Counted from the stretch's first letter, positions 1 to 9,734 are shown. The stretch is DNA of 21,117 nt from Deltaproteobacteria bacterium UBA5329 (GCA_002408185.1 DHQV01000105.1:98846-119962), one strand, 5' to 3'. Numbers and translations are program-made. Notes: generated from the letters alone by a model not told the origin.

Positions 1-618
1 CTGATAACGATTGGAATAACCGGGATCATTGGAAGCGGCAAATCAACGACATCACAGGCCCTTGCAAAAAAGGGGATTCCGGTTGTCGATCTCGACGCGG
101 TGGCCAAACAGGTCCTCACTCTAAAAGTGGTCCATGAGGACATAGAGCGTGAGTTTGGCCCGGGTTTTGTCGACAACGGCTCGGTGGTCATCGAAAAATT
201 ACGCGACACCGCCTTCGGGGATAAGGATAAACTCAGGAAACTGGAAGCAATAACGCATCCGAGGATTCTCGAACATTTATGGCAGGCGATCAGGAACCTC
301 GAGAATACGGGCCGGAAAATTGTTATTGTCGACGGACCGCTGCTCTTTGAGACCGGGCTTTACAAGGAGCTCGACAAGACAGTTGTTGTTACGGCGGACA
401 TGGACATCATTCGCCAGAGACTAAAGATACGGGGCATGGAAGCCCCGGATATAGAAAAGAGAATATCCCAACAGATACCGCTTGGGGAAAAGGAAAAAGT
501 GGCCGATTATGTGCTTCTTAACAATGGAACCAGGGACGATCTCGATCGGGAAATCGATAAACTTATGGAAAGGATTAACGAATGGGAGGTAAGAACTCAG
601 TGCACCTCAATGACCTAA
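1..618 (+). CDS. coaE: Dephospho-CoA kinase, 5' end at or just beyond window edge
   Basis: Catalyses ATP-dependent phosphorylation of dephospho-CoA, the last step of coenzyme A synthesis, in the cytoplasm. The reading frame is open from base 1, and the first eight residues lead into a P-loop (TGIIGSGKST, roughly residues 7-16), followed by the DxD-type region VVDLDAVAKQV and the family motif IVDGPLLFETGL near residue 112. From base 1 to the stop there are 205 codons, close to the usual ~200-210 residues, so at most a few codons are missing. Base 1 is CTG, which could be a rare start or an internal codon after an ATG just outside. The GTG at 100 is not the start because it would delete the P-loop. 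The 3' end overlaps rho by 19 bases, suggesting co-transcription. The second P-loop glycine of the common GGIGSGKS is Ile here, which is unusual but outside the catalytic GKS/T. Confidence 0.93.
   Translation: MITIGITGIIGSGKSTTSQALAKKGIPVVDLDAVAKQVLTLKVVHEDIEREFGPGFVDNGSVVIEKLRDTAFGDKDKLRKLEAITHPRILEHLWQAIRNLENTGRKIVIVDGPLLFETGLYKELDKTVVVTADMDIIRQRLKIRGMEAPDIEKRISQQIPLGEKEKVADYVLLNNGTRDDLDREIDKLMERINEWEVRTQCTSMT
585..590 (+). promoter_or_regulatory. Ribosome binding site that fixes the rho start
   Basis: GGAGGT lies inside the end of coaE, 9 bases before a GTG at 600. It sits immediately after the upstream in-frame ATG at 582, so it could not serve that ATG. It therefore supports GTG 600 as the rho start. 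Confidence 0.75.
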
Positions 619-1853
619 AAAGTAAAAAGATCGGCGAACTCACGCAAATTGCCCGCGATCTCAACATCGAAAATGCCTCGGGACTGCGAAAACAGGAGCT
701 CATATTCTCCATCCTGCAGGCATATGTGGACAAAAATGAAAATGTATATGGCGAAGGAGTGCTTGAAATACTCTCCGAAGGCTTTGGATTCTTGAGGTCG
801 ACAGATTCGAACTATCTCCCCGGCCCCGATGATATTTATGTTTCGCCGTCCCAGATAAAAAAATTCGGCTTAAGGACGGGCGACACGACATCCGGGCAGA
901 TAAGACCCCCCAAGGACAATGAAAAATATTTCGCCCTTCTCAAGGTTGAATCGATAAATTTTGACGATCCGAGCGTGGTGCGCGATAAGATCATATTCGA
1001 CAACCTGACCCCTATATACCCGAACGAACGGGCCAGGCTCGAGACAGCCCGCGACAATCTGTCAACGAGGGTCATGGATCTCTTCACCCCTATCGGCAAA
1101 GGCCAGAGGGGTCTCATCGTCGCGCCGCCAAGAACGGGCAAGACGATGCTCCTTCAATCAATTGCCAACAGCCTCACAAAAAATCACAAGGAGATATATC
1201 TTATCGTCCTGCTGATCGATGAGAGGCCGGAGGAGGTCACCGACATGATGCGCTCCGTCAAGGGAGAGGTGATAAGCTCGACCTTTGACGAGCCGGCCAC
1301 ACGCCACGTCCAGGTCGCGGAGATCGTCATCGAGAAGGCGAAACGCCTTGTCGAACACAAGAAAGACGTGGTTATCCTGCTCGATTCCATTACCCGGCTC
1401 GCAAGGGCATACAACACGGTCGTGCCTTCAAGCGGCAAGATCCTGTCGGGCGGCATCGACGCATCCGCAATGCAAAAACCACGACGCTTCTTTGGCGCCG
1501 CCAAGAATATCGAAGAAGGCGGGAGCCTTACCATAATAGCAACAGCCCTCATCGATACGGGCAGCAGGATGGATGAAGTCATTTTCGAGGAATTCAAGGG
1601 AACAGGCAACTGCGAGATATACCTCGACAGAAAACTGGCGGAAAAGAGGATCTTCCCTGCCATAGATATAAATAAATCCGGTACCCGGAAAGAAGAGTTG
1701 CTCCTGCAGAGCGCCGACCTGCAGCGCATCTGGCTGCTCAGAAAAGTGCTTCAGCCCATGAACACGGTCGAGGCCATGGAATTTCTCCTTGAAAAATTGG
1801 CCGATACGGATTCTAATAAAGACTTTCTCTATTCGATGAGCAAAGGAGGATAA
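600..1853 (+). CDS. rho: Transcription termination factor Rho
   Basis: Hexameric RNA-dependent ATPase that releases nascent RNA from RNA polymerase. With the GTG start at 600 the product is 417 residues. Its N-terminus (MHLNDLKSKKIGEL) lines up with the MNLTELK start of E. coli Rho from memory, whereas the ATG at 582 adds six unrelated residues. Visible parts are the N-terminal Rho domain, the cold-shock-like RNA-binding domain (about 45-115, with GFGFLR), the Walker A loop APPRTGKT (175-182), a Walker B-like stretch VVILLDSITRLARAYN, and the R-loop/Q-loop region ending in GGSLTI. E. coli has APPKAGKT in the P-loop; here the first Lys is Arg and Ala is Thr, while the catalytic GKT is intact. 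It overlaps coaE by 19 bases and is followed 5 bases later by rpmE. Confidence 0.98.
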   Translation: MHLNDLKSKKIGELTQIARDLNIENASGLRKQELIFSILQAYVDKNENVYGEGVLEILSEGFGFLRSTDSNYLPGPDDIYVSPSQIKKFGLRTGDTTSGQIRPPKDNEKYFALLKVESINFDDPSVVRDKIIFDNLTPIYPNERARLETARDNLSTRVMDLFTPIGKGQRGLIVAPPRTGKTMLLQSIANSLTKNHKEIYLIVLLIDERPEEVTDMMRSVKGEVISSTFDEPATRHVQVAEIVIEKAKRLVEHKKDVVILLDSITRLARAYNTVVPSSGKILSGGIDASAMQKPRRFFGAAKNIEEGGSLTIIATALIDTGSRMDEVIFEEFKGTGNCEIYLDRKLAEKRIFPAIDINKSGTRKEELLLQSADLQRIWLLRKVLQPMNTVEAMEFLLEKLADTDSNKDFLYSMSKGG

Positions 1854-1858
1854 GAACA

Positions 1859-2065
1859 ATGAAAAAAGGAATTCATCCCGAACTGAAAACAGCCATGGTG
1901 AAATGCGCCTGTGGCTACACGTTCGAGACCCTTTCGGTTAAGGACAAGATCACGGTTGAAATATGCGCAAAATGCCATCCTATCTTCACAGGCAAGGAAA
2001 AACGCCTTGATTCAGCAGGTCAGGTCGAGAAGTTCGAAAGGAGATACGGAAAGAAACAGAAATAA
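1859..2065 (+). CDS. rpmE: Ribosomal protein bL31, zinc-binding (C+) type
   Basis: Component of the large ribosomal subunit that bridges to the small subunit. The product is 68 residues, typical for the family. Four cysteines, C16, C18, C36 and C39 (CAC...CAKC), give the zinc-ribbon C+ form, which in other bacteria is swapped for a C- paralogue under zinc limitation; no paralogue is in the window. The start ATG is preceded by a strong AAGGAGG at 1843-1849 within the end of rho. The stop TAA shares its last A with the ATG of prfA (TAATG), indicating translational coupling. Confidence 0.97.
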   Translation: MKKGIHPELKTAMVKCACGYTFETLSVKDKITVEICAKCHPIFTGKEKRLDSAGQVEKFERRYGKKQK

Positions 2066-3129
2066 TGTTTGGTAAACTAATCGAGCTTGAAAAACGCTTC
2101 GATGATATCGAAGCGGAAATGATGAAGCCCGAAGCCCTTTCCAACATGGAGGAGTATAAAAAACTTGCCAAGGAACGCACCGACCTCAAAGAGGTGGTCG
2201 ATGCATACCGTGAATGGAAAGACGCGAAGGCCGAGCACGAAAAGACCTCTGAGCTTTTGAAACAGGAAGCGGACGAGGAAATGAAGGGTCTCGCCCGCGA
2301 GGAGCTTGACAACCTCGAAGAGGAAATGACAAGGATAGAGAATGCCCTTGCCGAGATCTTTTTGAGAAAAACGGAGAAACAGGCAAAAAGCATGTTCCTG
2401 GAGATCAGGGCAGGAACAGGAGGAGAGGAGGCCGCCCTCTTTGCCCGGGACCTTTTCGCATCCTATATGAAATTTGCCGAGAGGATGCACTGGAAGACCG
2501 AGATTATGAGCTCGAGCCCGTCCGACCTCGGCGGGTTCAAGGAAGTGATCGCCGTGATCGAAGGAAAGGATGCATATAACACACTGCGTTATGAAAGCGG
2601 CGTCCACCGGGTGCAGCGTGTGCCCGAGACCGAGGCCCAGGGCCGCATACATACCTCGACGATCACTGTCGCCGTCCTCCCCGAACCGGAAGAACTCGAG
2701 ATTAACATAAACCCTGAAGAACTCAGGATTGATCTTTTCCGGTCAAGCGGTCCCGGCGGACAGCATGTCAATACAACAGATTCGGCAGTTCGGATCACTC
2801 ATATGCCGACCGGTATGGTTGTTACGTGCCAGGATGAAAAATCCCAGCACAAGAACAAGTCAAAAGCGATGCGCGTATTGCGGGCCCGGTTACAGGAAAA
2901 ACTCGAAGGTGAAAAAGAACAGGAGATCTCCGACGAGAGACGCAAGCAGGTGGGAACCGGAGAGCGCAGCGAACGCATCAGGACATATAATTTTCCCCAG
3001 GGTCGCGTTACCGACCACAGGATCGGCCTTACCCTTTATAAACTGCAAGACATTCTTAACGGGAACATCGAGGAAATAACCGGTCCGGTAAATGCACATT
3101 TCCGTTCAGAAGCCCTGAAAAAAGGATAA
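2065..3129 (+). CDS. prfA: Peptide chain release factor 1
   Basis: Recognises UAA and UAG stop codons and triggers release of the finished peptide. The 354-residue length matches RF1. The catalytic GGQ is at residues 231-233 within SSGPGGQHVNTT. The codon-recognition PxT tripeptide is PET, in RVPETEAQGRIHTS, and identifies RF1 rather than RF2, which has SPF. An N-terminal coiled-coil rich in Glu and Lys (about 1-100) is as expected. The start ATG overlaps the rpmE stop by one base. prmC, whose product methylates the Gln of GGQ, follows 4 bases later, so the enzyme and its substrate are co-expressed. Confidence 0.98.
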   Translation: MFGKLIELEKRFDDIEAEMMKPEALSNMEEYKKLAKERTDLKEVVDAYREWKDAKAEHEKTSELLKQEADEEMKGLAREELDNLEEEMTRIENALAEIFLRKTEKQAKSMFLEIRAGTGGEEAALFARDLFASYMKFAERMHWKTEIMSSSPSDLGGFKEVIAVIEGKDAYNTLRYESGVHRVQRVPETEAQGRIHTSTITVAVLPEPEELEININPEELRIDLFRSSGPGGQHVNTTDSAVRITHMPTGMVVTCQDEKSQHKNKSKAMRVLRARLQEKLEGEKEQEISDERRKQVGTGERSERIRTYNFPQGRVTDHRIGLTLYKLQDILNGNIEEITGPVNAHFRSEALKKG

Positions 3130-3133
3130 TACA

Positions 3134-3952
3134 GTGAAGATCAGGCAGGCCATTGCGGGACAGACAGGTCTATCCAGGACCGATCGTGTCGCCATACTCC
3201 GTTATGTCTGCAATCTTACAACCGAGCAGGTTTATACCAACCTGGATGCGGAAATAAGCGACAGGGACCTCGAGGCCCTTGAAAGAGCCTTGAACGAGCG
3301 CATGTCGGGCAAGCCTCTCGCATATATTACAGGCAAGCGCGAGTTTTTTTCCGAAACATTCGCAGTTAATGAAAGCGTGCTGATCCCTCGGCCCGAGACA
3401 GAAATTCTCATAGAAGAGGCTCTTCGCCGGGTACATGGCAGAAAGGACCGCCTGATCCTTGACATGGGGTGCGGCTCCGGCGCTATCGGGGCCATAATGG
3501 CAAAAGAAACAGGGAGCCGCGTTGTCTGTGTCGACATATCGTATGAAGCCATCAGGGTCGCCCGAAAAAATGCTGAATCCATCGGCGTCGGGCATTTAAT
3601 GGAATTCATCTGTTCCGACCTTTTTGAAAGCTTCAAGCCCCATGTATGTTTCGACATGATTCTCGCCAACCTCCCGTATGTGACGCATGAGGAATGGAAA
3701 GGCCTGATGAGGGATGTGAGGGATTTCGAGCCTCGCCTGGCACTCGATGGAGGCGAAGATGGCCTCGATCTTTATCGCAGGCTGATAGTGTCACTGCCGG
3801 GCCGTCTCACCCCCGCAGGGGATATCCTCCTCGAGATAGGCTCTGCCTGGCAAGCCCGGCAACTTAAGGCCATGCTGGAAGAAGCGGGCCTCGATAACAG
3901 GGTCATAAACGATTACGCGAACAAGGAAAGGGTGCTCGTCGGACATGGATAA
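3134..3952 (+). CDS. prmC: Release factor glutamine N5-methyltransferase
   Basis: Methylates the glutamine of the GGQ motif in release factors using S-adenosylmethionine. The product is 272 residues with a GTG start. Features are an N-terminal helical domain (about 1-80), the SAM-binding loop DMGCGSGAIG starting at D110, an acidic motif VVCVDIS after it, and the active-site motif at 179-182. That motif is NLPY, where most family members have NPPY; Asn179, Pro181 and Tyr182 remain. The family contact region RPETE follows LIPRPETEILIEEAL. The 3' end overlaps murA by 8 bases. The neighbouring prfA supports the assignment over the many other NPPY-type methyltransferases. Confidence 0.95.
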   Translation: MKIRQAIAGQTGLSRTDRVAILRYVCNLTTEQVYTNLDAEISDRDLEALERALNERMSGKPLAYITGKREFFSETFAVNESVLIPRPETEILIEEALRRVHGRKDRLILDMGCGSGAIGAIMAKETGSRVVCVDISYEAIRVARKNAESIGVGHLMEFICSDLFESFKPHVCFDMILANLPYVTHEEWKGLMRDVRDFEPRLALDGGEDGLDLYRRLIVSLPGRLTPAGDILLEIGSAWQARQLKAMLEEAGLDNRVINDYANKERVLVGHG

Positions 3953-5219
3953 ATTTATCATAGAAGGCGGAGAAAGATTAAGGGGAAAGGTTACGATAAG
4001 CGGGTCAAAAAATGCGGTCTTGCCGGTTCTCGCCGCAACCTTGCTCGCAAAAGGCTCATACACCATAGGAAATGTACCGCGGCTTATGGACGTGGCAACA
4101 ATGATGAAGCTTCTCGATCTCTTAGGCGCGCGATGCACCTGGCAGGACGAACATGTCATAAACGTCGATACCGGAGAAGTTGACAACCATGTGGCCCCCT
4201 ATGAGCTTGTCAAAAAGATGAGAGCATCGGTGCTAGTGCTCGGGGCGCTGATCGGCGGCCTCAAGAAGGCGACCGTATCGTATCCCGGCGGATGTGCGAT
4301 CGGGGAGCGTCCCATCGATCTTCATCTGAAAGGTTTGTCCGCTCTCGGATGCGACGTGTCCCTTCGTGAAGGTTATGTGGATGTAACGGCGAAAAGGCTC
4401 AAGGGTGCCCGCATCACTTTCGATACGGTGACGGTCGGCGGTACCGAGAATCTTCTCATGGCGGCCGTTTTTGCGAAAGGTGAGACCGTTATTGAAAATG
4501 CCGCACGCGAACCGGAAGTCGTCGATCTGGCGCGAATGCTCAAAAAAATGGGTGCACGTACTGATGGTGAGGGGACCCCGGTCATACGGATCGCGGGCGT
4601 GAAAGAGCTTACCCCCTGTTCATGGGACGTCATCGAGGACAGGATCGAGGCATCGACCTTTCTTGCTGCATGCGGGATGACACGGGGAAATATCGTACTT
4701 GAAAATTGCCAGTCGGAACACATCAAGGCCGTCATCGATAAACTGAAAGAAACCGGTATGGATATCACGTCCGAGGGAAAAACGGTCAAGGCGTCGATGT
4801 CGAAGAAAAGACCGATGGCGGTAGACATAAAGACCCTGCCCTATCCAGGTTTTCCTACAGATATGCAGGCGCAGCTGATGGCTGCCATGACCACCTCAAG
4901 AGGTGTGAGCGCGATAACCGAGACGATCTTCGAGAACAGGATGATGCACGCGGCGGAACTAAGGCGTATGGGCGCGGATGTACGCGTAGTCGGAAATACT
5001 GCCATAGTCCATGGGGTCGAGTCGATATCGGGGGCAAAAGTGATGGCGACCGATCTTCGTGCAAGCGCATCCCTGATCATCGCTGGACTTGCAGCATACG
5101 GTACCACAGAGGTTTCCCGGATATATCATATAGATCGCGGATATGAACATATAGAGGAAAAGCTGAAAAAGCTCGGTGCCAGGATCGAAAGGGTGAAAGA
5201 TGAAAATATGGGAGCTTGA
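3945..5219 (+). CDS. murA: UDP-N-acetylglucosamine 1-carboxyvinyltransferase
   Basis: Transfers enolpyruvate from phosphoenolpyruvate to UDP-GlcNAc, the first committed step of peptidoglycan synthesis. The 424-residue length is typical. The catalytic cysteine is C117 in YPGGCAIGERPIDLH, so the enzyme should be of the fosfomycin-sensitive Cys type. Other signatures are the N-terminal GGERLRGKVTISGSKNAVLP and the C-terminal DLRASASLIIAGLAA. The start ATG lies within the last codons of prmC. The last 20 bases overlap hisD, which ties a cell-wall gene to histidine synthesis in one transcript. Confidence 0.98.
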   Translation: MDKFIIEGGERLRGKVTISGSKNAVLPVLAATLLAKGSYTIGNVPRLMDVATMMKLLDLLGARCTWQDEHVINVDTGEVDNHVAPYELVKKMRASVLVLGALIGGLKKATVSYPGGCAIGERPIDLHLKGLSALGCDVSLREGYVDVTAKRLKGARITFDTVTVGGTENLLMAAVFAKGETVIENAAREPEVVDLARMLKKMGARTDGEGTPVIRIAGVKELTPCSWDVIEDRIEASTFLAACGMTRGNIVLENCQSEHIKAVIDKLKETGMDITSEGKTVKASMSKKRPMAVDIKTLPYPGFPTDMQAQLMAAMTTSRGVSAITETIFENRMMHAAELRRMGADVRVVGNTAIVHGVESISGAKVMATDLRASASLIIAGLAAYGTTEVSRIYHIDRGYEHIEEKLKKLGARIERVKDENMGA

Positions 5220-6480
5220 AAGAGAATATGACGGCCTCATATCGTTTGTAAAGACCGGCAGGGAAGGCAAAAAGCGCGATGTGCGCAGCGTCGTTGCAAA
5301 GATAAAAGAAGAGATCATTGCACGCAGGGACAGGGCGGTCATCGATTTCTCGAAGGCCTGGGACCATTGGGACAAAGACTACCCGATCAAGCTCTCCCTG
5401 GATGAGATAGAAAGCGCGGCATCGAGGGTTCCACGGAAAGACGTTTCTGTCCTCAAGGGAATGATAAAGAATGTCGCTTTGTACCACAAAGGACAGAAGC
5501 CGAAGAAACGCACGTACAGGAGAGGGGGGCTTCTCGTCGAAGAGGAGCATGTGCCTGTCGAAAAGGCGATGGTCTATGTGCCGGGTGGCAGCGCATCGTA
5601 CCCCTCCTCGCTCATCATGGGCACCGTACCGGCGCAGATAGCGGGCGTCCAAAAGATATTTGTATCGAGCCCCGGACGTAACGGGAAGATAAACGATCAT
5701 GTCGCGGCGGCGGCCAGACTGCTCGGCGTCGCAGATATCTACCGTATCGGGGGTGCGCAGGCAATATATGCCTTCGCCTATGGAACCGAGTCGGTGCCGA
5801 AAGTGGACATGATCGTTGGCCCGGGGAATACCTATGTCGAAGAGGCCAAGCGTGATGTCTACGGGTCCGTAGGCATCGACATGCTTGCAGGACCGAGCGA
5901 ACTCGTTATCCTGTGTACCGAAGCCTATTCGTCAAAACTTATGGCGATCGACATGTTTTCCCAGGCGGAGCATGACGAAATGGCATCCGTGGGGATATTC
6001 TCGCCCTCGCTCAAGCACCTCAATGATGTGAAGCAGGACATGGAAGGCCTGCTTGGCACGGCAGCAAGGAAAGAGACGATACGAAAAGCCATCGAGGCGA
6101 ACGGCTACCTGGTGCACTATACCGAAATTGACCGGGCCGTGGAAGCGATAAACGAGATAGCGCCCGAGCACATGGAGCTTATCGGGGACGAGACCTGCCT
6201 GCCTTCCATCCTCTATCCCGGGGTCATTTATGTGGGCCCATATACGCCGGTAGCTATGGGCGATTACTACATCGGGACAAATCATGTCCTTCCGACTGCG
6301 GGAGCCGGACGTTTTAGTGCGGGGCTGTCGGTCGATCGGTTTACAAAAAGAAAGGTTGTTGTTAAAATAAACCGGGAATTCATACGGAAATATGGCGACA
6401 GGGCCGAAAGGCTCGCGCGTGTAGAAGGGTTGCCCGCGCATGGCGATGCGATAAAGGCACGAAAGGAGCTCGACAAATGA
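5200..6480 (+). CDS. hisD: Histidinol dehydrogenase
   Basis: Zinc enzyme that oxidises histidinol to histidine with two NAD+ in the final steps of the pathway. The product is 426 residues. Diagnostic segments are VPGGSASYPSS, GPGNTYVEEAK, the zinc/active-site FSQAEHDE, the catalytic Glu-His pair E323-H324 in IAPEHMEL, GDYYIGTNHVLPTAGAGRFS, and the C-terminal LPAHGDAIKAR with the expected zinc-binding His. It starts inside the end of murA and its TGA overlaps the ATG of hisG (ATGA), so translation is probably coupled along the group. Confidence 0.97.
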   Translation: MKIWELEREYDGLISFVKTGREGKKRDVRSVVAKIKEEIIARRDRAVIDFSKAWDHWDKDYPIKLSLDEIESAASRVPRKDVSVLKGMIKNVALYHKGQKPKKRTYRRGGLLVEEEHVPVEKAMVYVPGGSASYPSSLIMGTVPAQIAGVQKIFVSSPGRNGKINDHVAAAARLLGVADIYRIGGAQAIYAFAYGTESVPKVDMIVGPGNTYVEEAKRDVYGSVGIDMLAGPSELVILCTEAYSSKLMAIDMFSQAEHDEMASVGIFSPSLKHLNDVKQDMEGLLGTAARKETIRKAIEANGYLVHYTEIDRAVEAINEIAPEHMELIGDETCLPSILYPGVIYVGPYTPVAMGDYYIGTNHVLPTAGAGRFSAGLSVDRFTKRKVVVKINREFIRKYGDRAERLARVEGLPAHGDAIKARKELDK

Positions 6481-7346
6481 AACTGAAGATCGGACTGCCA
6501 AAGGGCAGCCTGCAGGAGTCAACATTCAAGCTTTTTAAGAATGCCGGATATACGATCAAGCTTCGCGAGCGCTCGTATGTTCCGGTTATTGATGATAACG
6601 AGATGGAAGGCCTCGTCATCCGAGCGCAGGAAATGGCCCGCTATGTGGAGAACGGCATTCTCGATATGGGCATAACCGGTCTTGACTGGGTCATGGAGCA
6701 GGATGCAAAGGTGGTGGAACTCGTACGCTTAAGGTACGGGAAGGTCGGGTTCCGGGGTGTGAAATGGGTCCTGGCAGTGCCAAACAGTTCGCCAATCAAG
6801 GAGGTCAAGGACCTGCAGGGCAAAAAGATCGCCACGGAACTCGTCGGCTTTACAAAGCGGTACCTCAAGAAGCAGGGCATCGAGGCAAGTGTCGAGTTCT
6901 CCTGGGGCGCAACCGAGGTAAAACCGCCACTCCTTGCCGACGCTATCGTTGACGTAACCGAGACAGGGGCGTCGCTGGTCGCCAACAACCTGAGAATTGT
7001 CGAAACCATACTCGAATCCGAGACCGTTCTTATTGCAAACAAGAATTCGTGGAAGGACCCCTGGAAAAAGAGGAAAATGGAGAACCTGGTGATCCTCCTC
7101 AGGGGCGCGCTCATTGCCGAAGAGAAGGTCGGCCTCAAAATGAACATTCCGAGAAACAAATTGGAAAAAGTAACGCAGATCCTGCCGTCGTTGCACACGC
7201 CGACGATATCCAACCTGTCTGACGATAAATGGGTAGCAATTGAGGTCATAATCGACGAAAAAGTGGTCCGCGACATAATCCCTGACCTTAAGCGGGCCGG
7301 TGCGCAGGGGATAGTTGAGTATCCGCTCAACAAGGTCATCATGTAG
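6477..7346 (+). CDS. hisG: ATP phosphoribosyltransferase, long form
   Basis: Condenses ATP with phosphoribosyl pyrophosphate, the first and feedback-controlled step of histidine synthesis. At 289 residues it is the long form, with two periplasmic-binding-like catalytic lobes (KIGLPKGSL at the start; the PRPP-loop region IVDVTETGASL near residue 160) and a C-terminal ACT-like regulatory domain (about 215-289, VAIEVIIDEKVVRDIIPDLKRAGAQGIVEYPL). It should therefore work without a HisZ partner, and none is present here. In many operons hisG comes before hisD; here the order is hisD-hisG. Confidence 0.96.
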   Translation: MKLKIGLPKGSLQESTFKLFKNAGYTIKLRERSYVPVIDDNEMEGLVIRAQEMARYVENGILDMGITGLDWVMEQDAKVVELVRLRYGKVGFRGVKWVLAVPNSSPIKEVKDLQGKKIATELVGFTKRYLKKQGIEASVEFSWGATEVKPPLLADAIVDVTETGASLVANNLRIVETILESETVLIANKNSWKDPWKKRKMENLVILLRGALIAEEKVGLKMNIPRNKLEKVTQILPSLHTPTISNLSDDKWVAIEVIIDEKVVRDIIPDLKRAGAQGIVEYPLNKVIM

Positions 7347-7364
7347 CGGGAGGCTTGGGGGACA

Positions 7365-7949
7365 ATGGCGAGATCGGCAGTTGTGGAACGGAAAACAAAA
7401 GAAACATCCATTTCGGTATCGTGGGACCTCGACGGCTCCGGTGAATATTCGATCAGCACCGGAATCCCTTTCTTCGACCACATGCTCGACCTCTTCGCAA
7501 AACATGGCCTTTTCAACCTGGAGCTTGCCGCAAAGGGTGACGTTGACGTCGATAACCATCATACGGTTGAAGACGTCGGTATCGCGATGGGCAAGGCCTT
7601 GCGGGATGCCCTGGGCACCATGGAAGGGATAAAGCGTTATGGCGTCGCGACCGTACCCATGGACGAGGCATTGTGCATGGCGGCGATTGATATCTCGGGA
7701 AGGTCTGCCTTTGTTTTTAGGGGAAAACTTCAGGGAAGGACCGGCGGGTTCGACGTCGATGTTGTGAAGGAATTTCTCCAGGCCTTTGTGAACGAGGCTA
7801 AAATAGCCCTGCATATCAATCTACTGTATGGAACCAATCTGCACCATAAAGTGGAAGCGATCTTCAAGTCATTTGCACGTGCATTGAGAAATGCCATAGA
7901 AAAAGACGAACGGATCCGGGGTGTCCCGAGCACAAAGGGCGTGCTTTAA
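7365..7949 (+). CDS. hisB: Imidazoleglycerol-phosphate dehydratase, monofunctional
   Basis: Manganese-dependent dehydratase of histidine synthesis. The product is 194 residues, the single-domain form without a histidinol-phosphatase fusion. The two metal-binding repeats are clear: DNHHTVEDVG with H65/H66, and NLHHKVEA with H160/H161, plus FFDHMLDLF near residue 37. A purine-rich GGGAGG at 7348-7353 precedes the ATG. The TAA stop is directly followed by the ATG of hisH with no gap. Confidence 0.97.
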   Translation: MARSAVVERKTKETSISVSWDLDGSGEYSISTGIPFFDHMLDLFAKHGLFNLELAAKGDVDVDNHHTVEDVGIAMGKALRDALGTMEGIKRYGVATVPMDEALCMAAIDISGRSAFVFRGKLQGRTGGFDVDVVKEFLQAFVNEAKIALHINLLYGTNLHHKVEAIFKSFARALRNAIEKDERIRGVPSTKGVL

Positions 7950-8561
7950 ATGGTTGTCGTTGTCGATTACGGCATGGGCAATCTGAAGAGTGTCCTTAAC
8001 GCATTCTCGAGGCTTCATGCCAGCATCACTATTTCCTCGGATCCGGATGTTGTCAGGAATAGCCCTGTGATAGTCCTACCCGGTGTCGGGGCGTTTGGCG
8101 CCTGCATGGAAAACCTCGGAAAGAGGGGCCTTGCCGATGCTATCAAAGGGCATATCCGGGATGGAAAGCGTTATCTTGGCATATGTCTCGGGATGCAAAT
8201 ACTCTTTGAGTCCAGCGAAGAAGCTCCGGGTATCCCCGGGCTTCACATTATAAGGGGAACAGTTCCCCGGTTTACAGGCTCCATGAAGATCCCCCATATG
8301 GGGTGGAACAGCATCAACATAATGAAGGGCAGCCCCATGTTCAGAGGGATCGGATCGGGGGATTTCTTCTACTTCGTGCATTCATTCTATTGCGCCCCGT
8401 CCGACCCGGAAGTCGTTGCCACGACAACCGAATATGGCGATCCGTTCGTTTCCTCGATTGAAACAGGCAAGGTCTTTGCCTGCCAGTTCCACCCTGAAAA
8501 AAGCCAGACGGTTGGATTGAAATTGCTCCAGAACTTTTTGGATATTGCCGAAAGGTCGTGA
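7950..8561 (+). CDS. hisH: Imidazole glycerol phosphate synthase, glutamine amidotransferase subunit
   Basis: Hydrolyses glutamine and channels ammonia to HisF to make imidazole glycerol phosphate and AICAR. The product is 203 residues. The class I amidotransferase triad is visible as C79 in GICLGMQ and H181/E183 in FHPEKS. The N-terminal DYGMGNLKSV and the LPGVGAFG oxyanion region also fit. Its obligate partner hisF, usually two genes downstream, is absent from this window. The TGA stop lies inside the left arm of an intergenic heptamer repeat, so the last codon(s) may be repeat-derived. A terminator follows at 8629. Confidence 0.96.
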   Translation: MVVVVDYGMGNLKSVLNAFSRLHASITISSDPDVVRNSPVIVLPGVGAFGACMENLGKRGLADAIKGHIRDGKRYLGICLGMQILFESSEEAPGIPGLHIIRGTVPRFTGSMKIPHMGWNSINIMKGSPMFRGIGSGDFFYFVHSFYCAPSDPEVVATTTEYGDPFVSSIETGKVFACQFHPEKSQTVGLKLLQNFLDIAERS

Positions 8562-8627
8562 GCCGTAAGGAGTAAAAGACCAGGACATCCAGCTGGTTAT
8601 AGGTTTTTTCCACTTACGACTTACGCA
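8556..8627. repeat. Heptamer repeat element A, two facing arms
   Basis: The right arm at 8613-8627 reads CTTACGA CTTACGC on the + strand. The left arm at 8556-8572, read on the - strand, is CTTACGG CTCACGA. The two arms thus form an imperfect inverted repeat around about 40 bases. The same heptamer (CTYACGM) recurs at 14931-14951 and 18103-18182. The left arm includes the hisH stop codon; the right arm ends two bases before the terminator stem. The function is unknown. Confidence 0.6.
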
Positions 8628-8628
8628 C

Positions 8629-8659
8629 AAAAAAGGCTCCCTTCGCGGGAGCCTTTTTT
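8629..8659. terminator. Bidirectional intrinsic terminator between hisH and dctP
   Basis: The perfect stem GGCTCCC/GGGAGCC with a 5-base loop is flanked by six A on the left and six T on the right, which pair to extend the stem. It provides a U-tract in both directions and serves the convergent hisH (+) and dctP (-) genes. Confidence 0.9.
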
Positions 8660-8672
8660 GTGGCTACCGAGA

Positions 8673-9704
<1,032 letters not shown>

Positions 9705-9734
9705 AAACCCTCCTGAAATAATGTTATTTTATCA

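Noticed and set aside
582..599. ATG at 582 as the rho start
   Set aside because: The ribosome binding site GGAGGT lies after it, and the extra six residues do not fit the Rho N-terminus; GTG 600 does.
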